From contig MEMY01000078.1 of assembly GCA_001768965.1 (NCBI GenBank), positions 1 to 22,936 of the forward strand: DNA of 22,936 nt, read 5' to 3'. The position numbers and the translations under genes are program-made. Below, piece after piece: positions 1 to 7,900 of the stretch. How positions within the stretch are numbered: position 1 is the stretch's first letter; each line of letters opens with the position of its first letter. The notes under the pieces are model-generated. The model had not been told where the DNA came from. It did no database searches and saw nothing but the letters and a program-made list of their open reading frames with translations. Origin of the DNA: an archaeon RBG_16_50_20. GTDB taxonomy: Archaea; Thermoproteota; Bathyarchaeia; 40CM-2-53-6.

Positions 1-104
1 ACAGTGTGGTGTGCATCGAGCGACGTGTTAGCGAACCTGAGAGCGTTCCAGACGGTCTCTGGATCATTGCTTTGTATAACTAATCCCAGCTTCACAGCGA
101 CCAT
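1..104 (-). CDS. DsrE-like family protein, N-terminal part (cut by window edge)
   Basis: The minus strand reads an open frame from an ATG at 104-102 to the window edge, giving 34 residues that begin MVAVKLGLVIQSNDPETVWN and go on to ALRFANTSL. This resembles the first beta strand and helix of small archaeal DsrE/DsrF-like proteins, in which a strand is followed by an SNDPETVWNA-type loop and a helix reading RFAN. Proteins of this fold take part in sulfur relay or are uncharacterised soluble proteins; the cysteine that would show sulfur-transfer activity lies outside the window. No strong Shine-Dalgarno site is seen just upstream. The other strand has only short frames here, with three consecutive in-frame stops near 112-120. 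The assignment rests on a short N-terminus, so the family is likely and the function is not known. Confidence 0.7.
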   Translation of the reverse strand, partial: MVAVKLGLVIQSNDPETVWNALRFANTSLDAHHT

Positions 105-169
105 GCCTTACTGATAGTGAGTGGGCAGAGTCCTGTTCAATTAATCGTTCGGCAAATTCTCACCGTTGG

Positions 170-337
170 CTAATGATCGGGTATTGGATTGTTCTTGGTC
201 CGTTCTGAATCAGTGTTAGCCACCTGTTTTGCCCTTCGACTTAAACTCCTATCACCTCCGCAGGGTGCTCCGGATTGTCCAACGAGAATTCTGGTGCAAA
301 TCCCGCAAAGTAACACGTTGTATGCAAGAACTTGCAT
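170..337 (-). CDS. putative 55-aa cysteine-containing small protein
   Basis: An ATG at 337-335 on the minus strand follows AGGAGG (complement of 345-350) by 7 bases, a near-ideal Shine-Dalgarno spacing. The frame runs 55 codons to a TAG at 172-170. The product starts MQVLAYNVLLCGICTRILVG, has CxxC at residues 11-14 and another Cys-Gly-Gly near 26-28, then a basic, polar tail. The three cysteines could bind metal but do not form a complete four-ligand zinc site. The frame is 65 bases upstream of the DsrE-like gene on the same strand, so the two could be co-transcribed. The start codon lies inside a perfect inverted repeat (319-340). I do not recognise the family. Support is the ribosome-binding site and the position; the chance that it is non-coding is substantial. 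Confidence 0.35.
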   Translation of the reverse strand: MQVLAYNVLLCGICTRILVGQSGAPCGGDRSLSRRAKQVANTDSERTKNNPIPDH

Positions 338-340
338 ACA
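319..340. repeat. perfect 10-bp inverted repeat, operator or RNA hairpin candidate
   Basis: The arms TGTATGCAAG (319-328) and CTTGCATACA (331-340) are exact reverse complements separated by AA. A 20-of-20 paired palindrome is the right size for a dimeric transcription factor. On the minus strand it spans the ATG of the putative 55-aa gene, so in RNA the start codon would lie in a stem next to the SD. Which role applies, if any, cannot be read from the sequence. Confidence 0.5.
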
Positions 341-344
341 CCCC

Positions 345-350
345 CCTCCT
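345..350 (-). promoter_or_regulatory. strong Shine-Dalgarno site for the 55-aa ORF
   Basis: On the minus strand the sequence reads AGGAGG inside a longer purine run, 7 bases before the ATG at 337. It is the main reason for proposing that small gene. The rest of 351-541 holds no convincing gene; I see only a 10-bp palindrome AGATTAATCT at 484-493 and a weak A/T-rich stretch near 500-510 that could be part of the FKBP promoter. Confidence 0.45.
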
Positions 351-541
351 CGCGCTCCAAAAAACTGGAATGGCTACGAGTTGGCTAGGGTTGTTGTGTT
401 CCGCAGCTATTGCAGAATCCCAGGATGAGTGCACTGTCTCCTTTCTACCTAACGATTCGCGCGTTCAGCAGGTTCTTCATGAAAGATTAATCTAGAGCGG
501 GTAAATCTTAGGTTCGCCTTCACAAATCAGGGTGTCAAAGA

Positions 542-1297
542 TTGCCTATCAAGAACGGCGATTTCCTGCTCGTCAATTATTCTTTGAAAGTGAAAGAGAC
601 AGGCGAGACTGTCGGCACTACACTCGAGAGCGTAGCCAAGGAAGTGAAGATCTACCACGGCGAGGAAAAGTACGAACCATTCTTCATAGTTGTTGGCGAA
701 GGTTGGGTACCTAAAGGTCTCGATGAAGCTTTGACCGGGCTGGAGGTCGGGAAAGCCAGCACCGTCGAGCTTACGCCCGAAAAGGGCTACGGTGCACGAG
801 ACCCGAAAAAGGTCCGATTGGTTCCCCTACGCAAATTCACAGCAGAAGGAATGACCCCAGTTCCCGGTTTACAAGTCAACATTGATGGTAAAGCTGCTCA
901 AGTTCGAGCTGTCGGCGCTGGTCGAGTTCAGGTTGACTACAATCATCCCTTTGCCGGCAGAACACTCGTGTATGACTTAACAGTAGAGAAGATCGTTGAA
1001 GCAGACGAAGATAAGCTAAGGAGCTTGCTCCACAGACGCCTTCCGCCCGTTGACTTGGAGAAGTTCAATGTCAAGATCAGCGACGGCAAGCTGGAGGTTG
1101 AGATCCCAGAGGAAGCCTTCTTCCTTGAGGGTCTTCAATTGGCCAAGCGCACGATCACAGCGGACATTGAGAAGTTCTTCCCGAAGACTGAGACGGTCAC
1201 TTTTGTTGAGACTTTCAAGAAGCCAGCGGCCGCACCCCCTCCTACTCCGAAAGCGGCTGAAGTTGCGGCGCCCGCTGCACCTGCTGCTCAGACCTGA
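542..1297 (+). CDS. FKBP-type peptidyl-prolyl cis-trans isomerase, long archaeal form
   Basis: The 251-residue protein is an archaeal long FKBP of the SlyD-like type, which catalyses prolyl isomerisation and acts as a folding chaperone in the cytoplasm. The N-terminal half has the FKBP core: a strand with DFLLVNYSLKVKETGE (7-22), the segment FFIVVGEGWVPKGLDEALTG (47-66), and the return strand LVYDLTVEKI (142-151). An insert-in-flap domain lies at about 85-135. Residues 155-225 form the extra C-terminal alpha/beta domain of archaeal long FKBPs. The last 25 residues are an Ala/Pro-rich tail, probably disordered. The start is TTG, 7 bases after GGTG at 531-534; no ATG or GTG lies upstream in frame nearby. 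The P-type ATPase gene follows after 52 bases on the same strand. Confidence 0.9.
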   Translation: MPIKNGDFLLVNYSLKVKETGETVGTTLESVAKEVKIYHGEEKYEPFFIVVGEGWVPKGLDEALTGLEVGKASTVELTPEKGYGARDPKKVRLVPLRKFTAEGMTPVPGLQVNIDGKAAQVRAVGAGRVQVDYNHPFAGRTLVYDLTVEKIVEADEDKLRSLLHRRLPPVDLEKFNVKISDGKLEVEIPEEAFFLEGLQLAKRTITADIEKFFPKTETVTFVETFKKPAAAPPPTPKAAEVAAPAAPAAQT

Positions 1298-1314
1298 GCG
1301 TTTTACTCGACGCT

Positions 1315-1333
1315 ATTAGGGTAACAGCCTAAT
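1315..1333. repeat. short inverted repeat upstream of the metal ATPase gene
   Basis: ATTAGG (1315-1320) and CCTAAT (1328-1333) are reverse complements around a 7-base loop. The repeat ends 16 bases before the ATPase ATG at 1350. It could be the half-sites of a repressor or a weak hairpin in the leader. Six-base arms occur by chance fairly often, so this is suggestive only. Confidence 0.25.
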
Positions 1334-1349
1334 CTACCGCCACGAAAGA

Positions 1350-3215
1350 ATGAACGCGAGATTGGGGTCCATAGAACAACTCCCAGGAATCGGCAAAGTC
1401 GGCATCCTCCGACTCGTATTGTTGGCCGGCGGTATACTCTTCAGTTGGCTAGGCCTATGGAAGGGGTACGTCCCATTTGACGTGGTCGCCGTACTAGCCA
1501 CTCTAATCGGTGGCATACCAATCTTCCGGGAAACGATCGAATCCGTTCGGAATCGCACTCTCAACATGGAAGCCTCGATGAGCATAGGCGCCATCGCATC
1601 TCTAGCTGTGGGCGAATTCATCCCGGCCGCCGTCATCATCTTCTTCGCCCTGTTCGCCGGGGAACTCGAATCACTCACAATGAGTCGCGGAAGACAGGCC
1701 ATCGGCAACCTAATCGCAAAAGCCCCCAAAATGGCAATAGTGCGTAGGGAAGGCGTAGAAGTCAGTGTCCCAGCGGAGAGTGTTCGAGTCGAAGAAATAG
1801 TGATCGTGAAGTCTGGGGAGAAGATTCCGGTTGACGGAACAGTTCTAAACGGCTCTGCATTCGTCAACGAAGCTCCGATCACTGGCGAGTCGCTCCCGGT
1901 CGAGAAACTCAGTGGAGATCGAGTATTTGCCGGTTCAATCAACGACTCCGGCTTCTTGGAGGTCGAGGCTACTCACGTGGGCCGCGACACCACCTTTTCA
2001 CGGATCATCAGCATCGTAGAGGCGGCGGAGCATACAAAGGCACCAATCGAAAGGATTGGTGACAGACTCGCTGCCAATCTTATCTACGTAGCACTCATCC
2101 TGGCCGCTTTTACTTTCGTAATCACACGCAATGTTCTCTCAACAATCTCGGTGATCGTTGTTGCGGGTGCCTGCGGAATAGCAACTGGGACTCCCCTTGC
2201 ACTATTAGCGAGTATCACTAAAGCCGCAAGGAAAGGCATGATTGTGAAAGGCGGTGTGCACATCGAGGAACTGAGCAAGATCGACACAGTTGTCATCGAC
2301 AAGACCGGTACGCTAACTTTGGGTGAACCAAGAATTGTCAACATCCAAACTCTGGATCAGCACGATGGTAGGCAGGTCGTCCAATTTGCTGCCATAGCTG
2401 AACGACATTCATCCCATCCTCTTGCTCGTGCCGTCCTCTCTAAGGCCGCCGAACTTGGCGAATCGAGTCCCGAGCATTCCTCCTGCGAATACCTACCTGG
2501 AAAAGGAGTTGTTTGCAAATTGAATGATGAAATGGAAATCCTTGTGGGAAATCAGGCTCTGCTGGAAGCTTACGGCGTAACCGAGTCCGATCGAGTCCAG
2601 AAGCTGGTGTATGAAGAGTCTCGTAGTGGCAGGTCAGTCGTCCTAGTCGCCCACAACAAGCATGCATGCGGAGCATTGAGCGTTGCAGACGTTGTGCGGG
2701 AAGAAGCGAGGCACGCGGTCTCGCAATTGACGGGTATGGGTCTTCGAGTGATAATGTTGACGGGCGATAACGAAGGTACTGCAAGGGCCGTCGCGGGAGA
2801 GCTGGGCATAGACGAGGTTCAAGCCCACGTCCTCCCTGAACAGAAATCGGAGAAGATCCGAGAGCTTCTCGCCTCGGGTAGAAAGGTAGCAATGGTGGGG
2901 GATGGGATCAATGATGCTCCTGCTCTGGCAGAAGCCACTGTGGGCATCGCGATGGGGTCGGGTACAGATGTGGCCTTGGAAACCGCAGACATCGCATTGA
3001 TGACCAATGAGCTGGGTAGGATCTCTCAGCTCATTGCGCTGGGGAGAGAGAATCGAAGCGTGATCCTCCAGAATTTCACAGGCACATTGGTCGTGGATGG
3101 TTTCGGCGTGGCGTTAGCAATAGCTGGAATGATTCACCCGTTAGCAGCGGCTTTCATTCATACATTCTCAGAACTAGCGTTTATGCTGAATTCAGCACGC
3201 CTTCTCAGATCCTAG
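1350..3215 (+). CDS. heavy-metal translocating P1B-type ATPase, atypical (no CPC motif)
   Basis: This 621-residue integral membrane ATPase pumps a transition-metal ion using an aspartyl-phosphate cycle. Visible motifs: actuator ITGES (177-181), phosphorylation site DKTGT (Asp317), HP in the nucleotide-binding domain (His356-Pro357), TGDN (471-474) and GDGINDAP (517-524). Hydrophobic segments fit the eight-helix P1B layout: four before the actuator (about 18-36, 41-58, 76-90, 91-107), two around 243-290 and two after 576. There is no N-terminal heavy-metal-associated domain and no CxxC. In the sixth helix, where copper or zinc pumps have CPC, this protein has Gly-Ala-Cys (273-275) followed by GIATGTPLAL. 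The last helix contains FIHTFSELAFMLNSARLL, unlike the usual Cu+ signature. Metal specificity is therefore uncertain. The gene is downstream of the FKBP gene and convergent with rpl37e. Confidence 0.93.
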   Translation: MNARLGSIEQLPGIGKVGILRLVLLAGGILFSWLGLWKGYVPFDVVAVLATLIGGIPIFRETIESVRNRTLNMEASMSIGAIASLAVGEFIPAAVIIFFALFAGELESLTMSRGRQAIGNLIAKAPKMAIVRREGVEVSVPAESVRVEEIVIVKSGEKIPVDGTVLNGSAFVNEAPITGESLPVEKLSGDRVFAGSINDSGFLEVEATHVGRDTTFSRIISIVEAAEHTKAPIERIGDRLAANLIYVALILAAFTFVITRNVLSTISVIVVAGACGIATGTPLALLASITKAARKGMIVKGGVHIEELSKIDTVVIDKTGTLTLGEPRIVNIQTLDQHDGRQVVQFAAIAERHSSHPLARAVLSKAAELGESSPEHSSCEYLPGKGVVCKLNDEMEILVGNQALLEAYGVTESDRVQKLVYEESRSGRSVVLVAHNKHACGALSVADVVREEARHAVSQLTGMGLRVIMLTGDNEGTARAVAGELGIDEVQAHVLPEQKSEKIRELLASGRKVAMVGDGINDAPALAEATVGIAMGSGTDVALETADIALMTNELGRISQLIALGRENRSVILQNFTGTLVVDGFGVALAIAGMIHPLAAAFIHTFSELAFMLNSARLLRS

Positions 3216-3253
3216 AAAAATAGGAATATGCGGGTATCGGTTAGTCTTTCCGT

Positions 3254-3445
3254 TTACCTGATTCGTCTATACCTGTTCATCGTATGAGTCTGCCAAGCAT
3301 AGCTCCGTAGTTTCGTTGTGGCGCCGAAACCGCAAGCGGAGCATCGCTTCCATCGGATGTGGTATGAATGGCGACCGCAACGTCTGCACCGAATGTGCGT
3401 TTTGGATCGTCCGCGCCTTCCGAAAGAAGCTGTACCCTTAGTCAT
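3254..3445 (-). CDS. rpl37e: large-subunit ribosomal protein L37e
   Basis: The 63-residue product starts MTKGTASFGRRGRSKTHIRC and is strongly basic. It carries the L37e zinc ribbon, with CRRCGRHSYH at 20-29 and CSACGFG further on, and the characteristic KLRSYAWQ segment near 46-53. It is a structural protein of the archaeal 50S subunit that binds 23S rRNA. It follows lsm by 41 bases on the same strand, an Lsm-L37e pairing common in archaea, so the two are probably one transcript. Length and motifs match the family; nothing is missing. Confidence 0.96.
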   Translation of the reverse strand: MTKGTASFGRRGRSKTHIRCRRCGRHSYHIRWKRCSACGFGATTKLRSYAWQTHTMNRYRRIR

Positions 3446-3486
3446 CTCGACCGACTTCTAGAAAACTAGCTTCGGTTAGTGCTTGA

Positions 3487-3717
3487 TTACCTCTTTGGAG
3501 GGGGCGAGACGAGTACTACGTTGTCGCCTCTAACGATTATAGTTCCGATGTTTCGCGTGTTCTCTGGATTCGAGACGTCCTCAGCGTCCTCTAATACCAA
3601 GTTCATGTGCTGGTCGTAACTGTACAGTTTCCCACGTATGGTACGGCTACCTTTCAGTTCCACGAGAACAATTTTGCTTAGGCTCTCTTGGAAGATCTTG
3701 TCGGCAACTGCAGACAT
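3487..3717 (-). CDS. lsm: Sm-like (Lsm) RNA-binding protein
   Basis: The 76-residue protein is an archaeal Sm-like protein that assembles into rings and binds U-rich RNA. The Sm1 motif is visible at about 14-47 (VLVELKGSRTIRGKLYSYD, then HMNLVLEDAEDV) and Sm2 at about 57-70 (IGTIIVRGDNVVLVSPP). The length is typical, with a very short C-terminal tail ending in PPPKR. The ATG lies at 3717-3715. It is the first gene of a probable lsm-rpl37e operon. The upstream region (3718-3901) is shared with the divergent PUA gene and contains a small palindrome with arms GCTTAG and CTAAGC at 3780-3792 next to an A/T-rich stretch (3771-3780) that could be its TATA element. Confidence 0.95.
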   Translation of the reverse strand: MSAVADKIFQESLSKIVLVELKGSRTIRGKLYSYDQHMNLVLEDAEDVSNPENTRNIGTIIVRGDNVVLVSPPPKR

Positions 3718-3901
3718 TATACTTTCTGACCTGGCTCTGGAATTGCGTTCACCGTAAAGGAACGGCGCTCCAAATTAAAGCTTAGGCTAAGCGCATTATC
3801 ACCCAACTGCACGGTGAGCATGCAGGGCTTCTAGTTTCGGACTGCGGCGAGGCATTCGATGTTAAGTACGCATAAGCACCCTTAAGCTGGTTGAAAGGTC
3901 C

Positions 3902-4384
3902 TTGCCCGCAAAGCTACACCTGAAAGACAAGGAAGTTCGACAGCTAATCAAGGAGTTCACCGAGCGATATCCCGCCTCCGAACCCACACTCAAATCAGCA
4001 AAGGTGTTCGAGGAACTTTCTGTCGATGGGAATTCAGTGTTCTTCGTAGATGGGAAGCCATTGATTCTACGAACCAAAACAGAGCTGCTTCCGTCGTTAA
4101 AGTTCGAGGAGCTGATCAACACTTTGTCTAAGATCGTCGTTGATATGGGAGCTGTTTCACATGTCGTTAATGGAGCACAGATAATGCGACCAGGCATCAG
4201 ACAGTTCAAAGGCGACTTTGCTTCAGGAAGTCTCGTTGTCATTATTGACGAGAAATACGGCAAAGCCCTCGCGCTCGGTCGCGCAGAGATAGATTCTAAC
4301 GCGATGCAGTCTCAGACCAAGGGAAAGGTAGTCGCCAACCTTCATTTCGTTGGTGACGACTTCTGGAAGTCATTCACAACCTAG
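3902..4384 (+). CDS. PUA-domain RNA-binding protein, MCT-1/Tma20-like
   Basis: The 160-residue protein has an N-terminal alpha/beta domain (about 1-78) and a C-terminal PUA domain (about 80-158). The PUA domain shows VVDMGAVSHVVNGAQIMRPG (79-98), then a strand reading SLVVIIDEKYGKALALGRA and the closing KGKVVANLHFVGDDFW. This architecture is that of archaeal COG2016 proteins, relatives of eukaryotic MCT-1/Tma20, which act at the ribosome in initiation or recycling; the function of the archaeal members is not settled. The start is TTG after a weak AAAGGT a few bases upstream; no better in-frame start exists. It lies divergent from lsm, in a neighbourhood of translation genes, and 127 bases upstream of sepF on the same strand. 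Confidence 0.85.
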   Translation: MPAKLHLKDKEVRQLIKEFTERYPASEPTLKSAKVFEELSVDGNSVFFVDGKPLILRTKTELLPSLKFEELINTLSKIVVDMGAVSHVVNGAQIMRPGIRQFKGDFASGSLVVIIDEKYGKALALGRAEIDSNAMQSQTKGKVVANLHFVGDDFWKSFTT

Positions 4385-4479
4385 GTTAAGAGCTGTTCCA
4401 GTGGAAAACCACCCCTAGCTAATTTGTACGTGTGGGTGACAAACTTCGCATACTTCGCAGTGGAAGCCCTGCTAAGTCT

Positions 4480-4495
4480 TAACACGGGCGTGTTA
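4480..4495. repeat. inverted repeat just upstream of sepF
   Basis: TAACAC (4480-4485) and GTGTTA (4490-4495) are perfect complements with a GGGC loop, ending 16 bases before the sepF GTG. Just upstream, ACTTCGCA occurs twice (4443-4450 and 4452-4459). The position fits an operator over the transcription start or a leader hairpin; the arms are short. Confidence 0.3.
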
Positions 4496-4511
4496 GAATG
4501 CCCAGGTTCCT

Positions 4512-4940
4512 GTGCAAACGTTTAAACTGCCATCGTCCGAGACAACACGACCCGGCAAAGCGTGGCTTTCAATGATAGATTCCGACGATGAGAGAGATGA
4601 ACGATTCCCGCTGGTGAATCCTTCGATTCAACACCCAATCTATGTCAAAGCCTATCCGCTAAGGGATCCAACCGACGTCCCGAGGATCAAGGCGGAAATA
4701 ATCGAGGGCAACATCCTCATCGTCAAGATCACCCCAATCGCAAAGCGAAGCGTCGAAGAAACGAAATCCGCCATCAGCGAACTTGTTGACTTCGTGAAGT
4801 CGATTCAGGGAGATATCGCTCGGCTGGGAGAGGAGCGAATCGTAATGACTCCACCCACCGTGAAAGTTTGGCGTAGAAAAGAAAACTCTGCTCTGACGGT
4901 GGCTCCTTCAGGTAGCGGAGCGGACGAAGAGACCGAGTAG
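4512..4940 (+). CDS. sepF: archaeal cell-division protein SepF (DUF552)
   Basis: The 142-residue protein matches archaeal SepF: IYVKAYPLRDPTDVPRIKAE, then EGNILIVKITPIAKRSVEET, the helix SAISELVDFVKSIQGDIARL and GEERIVMTPPTVKVWR. SepF polymerises and tethers FtsZ to the membrane at the division site in FtsZ-dividing archaea. In the family, membrane binding is by an N-terminal amphipathic helix; the first 40 residues here are polar and contain no obvious long amphipathic helix, so the anchor is unclear. The C-terminal 20 residues are an acidic Ser/Gly-rich tail. The start is GTG at 4512, with an imperfect inverted repeat region upstream. It converges with the aCPSF1 gene, with only 11 bases between the stops. 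Confidence 0.87.
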   Translation: MQTFKLPSSETTRPGKAWLSMIDSDDERDERFPLVNPSIQHPIYVKAYPLRDPTDVPRIKAEIIEGNILIVKITPIAKRSVEETKSAISELVDFVKSIQGDIARLGEERIVMTPPTVKVWRRKENSALTVAPSGSGADEETE

Positions 4941-4951
4941 TCTTCCCTAAC

Positions 4952-7900
4952 TTATCTTAGTCTGATCGTTTCCTGGATATCAGGAGCAATTGTTCTGAGC
5001 TTCAGAATCCGAGAAACCTGATGTGCAAACAGGTCAGTCTTTCGCCTCTCGCCATGTCCAACTATGACTCGGGACGGTCTGGGTGAGATGCGCTTCAGAA
5101 AACCGAACAACTGATTCCGATCCGAGTGCCCAGAGAAGCCCTCTACACTCTCAACCCTCAGATTGACCTTGTAAGCCTCAACCTTACCGTTTCTTCCCAT
5201 CAACGAAACTTCTCTTCCACCGTTTTTCAGTCGATTTCCCAAGGTTCCCTCGACTTGGTAACTGACGAACACGAGGGAGTTCCGCTCGTCAGGGGCTAGG
5301 TATCGGAAGTAGTCTATTGCCGGTCCACCCTCCATCATACCTGATGTAGCCAGGATGACGGCAGGGGCGCCTGCTGTAATCTTCTCTCTATCCGACGGAT
5401 GGTCGACATTCGTGAAATAGTCCGACTGGAACGGGTTAACGTCCTTGTACAAAATCTGTTCGCGCAGATCACGAGCTAAGTATTCTGGATACGCCGTGTG
5501 GATCGCAGTCGCTTCTGAGATCATTCCTTCAATGTAGATTGGAAGTTCTTTGATTTGCTTGTTCTTCATGTAACTATTCAGGACGAGCATTATCTCCTGA
5601 GCGCGTCCCACCGCCAAAGTGGGAATCAGAATCTTTCCACCTTTCTCAGCGGTCTCGTTAACGATCCTAGCGAGTTTCCCCTCTACCGTTTCCCTATCCG
5701 ACATCACATCATCCGGTGCACCATAAGTGCTCTCCATGATCAACGTCTCAACCCTAGGGAACGAACATGCGGCCGGTTCAAGGAGCATCGTGCGAGCGAA
5801 CTTGAAGTCCCCTGTGTTGTGAAGGAACAGGAATCCAAATCCACCAACGAAGTTCTCGTAACGTTCAACTGACAGGTCGTAGACGTATCGTCGAGTTGGC
5901 TCAACCTTACGAATGCTCTTCACTTCGTCGTAGATGAATGGCGCATGAGAAATCAGAGCATCATTTTCTCCACCAAACTGCAGCAAAGTCTCCAGGTGAT
6001 CTCTTCCAATGCTCTTCGCGTACCTGTAAGCGGTTTTCAGAAGTCGCGCCTGAAGTTCCGGTGAGAGCGCTGCTATCGGGGTACGGTTCCACAGAGGGTT
6101 CTTGCGTCTCTTGGGATTCACTGCGATGAGGGCGCGGGACCACTCCTCGATTTTCACTTTCTCGAGGAACCGTGCCAGGTTGTCGAGGCCATAGATTGTG
6201 ATGATGTGCATATCCGATGTGCGGTTGTACTCGAAAGTGACTGGGATTCCTAACCTGAGCAGCAGAAAGGCAACATCCTGGAGCAGAAGCTCGCTCTTAG
6301 AGCTAACACTGATCGAACATCCCTTGCTCCTGATGCGGAGGGATCCGTCGCCCTCAAAGTAGCCTCTAAGGAATTCGCAGACGTTTGCCTCAGGTCCACT
6401 AAGTATTATCGATGGAACTCGCTTTGTGCGCGCTGTACCCAGAGCACCGACTAACGAAAGGAGTTTCTTAAGGCTGCGTGAGTGGAATCTAACCTCACGT
6501 TTATCCTCAAAGTACCGGCAATTAAAGATGGGTTCGATGGTTTTCAGGCAATCGGCCCTCACCTCTTCGTCATAATTGGTTATGACGACAGTGTTACCCT
6601 GAGTGCTTCCTTCTGAGGCAAAGTAGCCTAGGAAGCGAGAGAAATGTGCGGTTATCTCGAAGTGCTTCGGGAGGTTTGCCTTAAGCCTTGGAGAATCATC
6701 GATTCCGAGCTCACGGAAGATTGACCGCACTCTCGAAGCCTTTGCATGGTATTTCTTCGCGATCGCAGATCGATACGCCCCACGTTCGAAGTGTTCGCGA
6801 ACCCAGCGCAGGATTTCCAGTTCTCGATCGGGGAACTTGCGTTTGATATCGTCACGATATTTCCCGAGTAACTGACGGAGCTTTGCTCGGTCGTTCTCGA
6901 AGACGCGAAATTCTCTCTCATCTAGCTCGATCATAGGGCTAGCAGAAGCAAAGTTCGGAATGAGGCCTGTGCCGACCAGGTAATCGCCTTTCCTTAATTC
7001 GCGGACTTTGGCTGCGGCGATTTGACCGTTGCTAACCGTGAAAACGCTATGAGAGTCGGTCACCCGTGCCTTCCTTCCTGTTGACGTAGTAACCTCATAG
7101 AGCTCCTCTGAAATTGGGTGTCTTAGGAAGCTGGTGATGGGAACAGTCTTCAACTCGCAAGTTGATGGATCGAAGGCAAAGGTCTTCCAACCATCAAGAT
7201 TCGGAACTCTCTCAACAAACCCCTTGGTTGGCTTATGCTCCTGCATCAAACGGTCGATTAGTTCGCCAATTCGAGTAATCTGGACTTGGCCGGCCGGATC
7301 GATTACTGTGATTGGGCTTGACCAGTCCACAGAATACACGACGTTGTGCAATCCTTCTCCGATGTGTAGGTGAACAATCGAGCTTCCGATTATGTGGCCT
7401 GCGTTGTGTAGGGTGAGTTTGATGTCGGGTGCTACGTCTGTTACTACGCCGTACTTGACGGGTATTGTGTGCATGACTACTTCGCGGACGTCCTTCTGGT
7501 CGTATGGAGCGTAGGCTCCTTCCTTGTTGCCCACATCTAGATAGTCGAGCTGCAGGAGTGTCATTAGCACCGAGGTTGGTTCGGAGCAGTAAACAGGTCC
7601 ATCAAATCCGTACTTGAAAAGGAACGGCACGAACCCACAATGGTCCAAATGTGCGTGTGATATGATGACCGCGTCCAGCTTGTCTATGTCGAACTCGTCC
7701 GAATCGATTCGCGGGTAAGCGGTACTCGGCTGATTGGCGCCTGCACTGACTCCGCAGTCGAGTAAGACGCAGCTCTCTTCGGTCTCAATTAACATTGACG
7801 ATCTTCCGACCTCGTGGAATCCTCCCAGTGGCGTCAGGAAAACCCTTGACGTCCTCGTAACTCGTGGTCGGAAGATGCGTTCTCCGACGTCCCGGAATAT

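Noticed and set aside
251..260. GGAGGTGAT on the minus strand as a second strong SD
   Set aside because: No ATG, GTG or TTG follows at a useful distance on that strand, so it probably does not start a gene.
252..434. 60-codon minus-strand frame across the palindrome
   Set aside because: Its start has no SD at a useful distance and the product shows no domain-like composition; the overlapping 55-codon frame with AGGAGG is a better candidate.
189..495. Two plus-strand frames of 79 and 88 codons in the 5' region
   Set aside because: Rich in Cys/Pro/Leu without pattern, no SD, and overlapping the palindrome; no family resemblance.
3211..3226. Hairpin TCCTA...TAGGA at the end of the ATPase gene as a terminator
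   Set aside because: Only 5 base pairs with an A-rich loop and no T run following it; archaeal terminators need U-rich tracts, and this could be chance.
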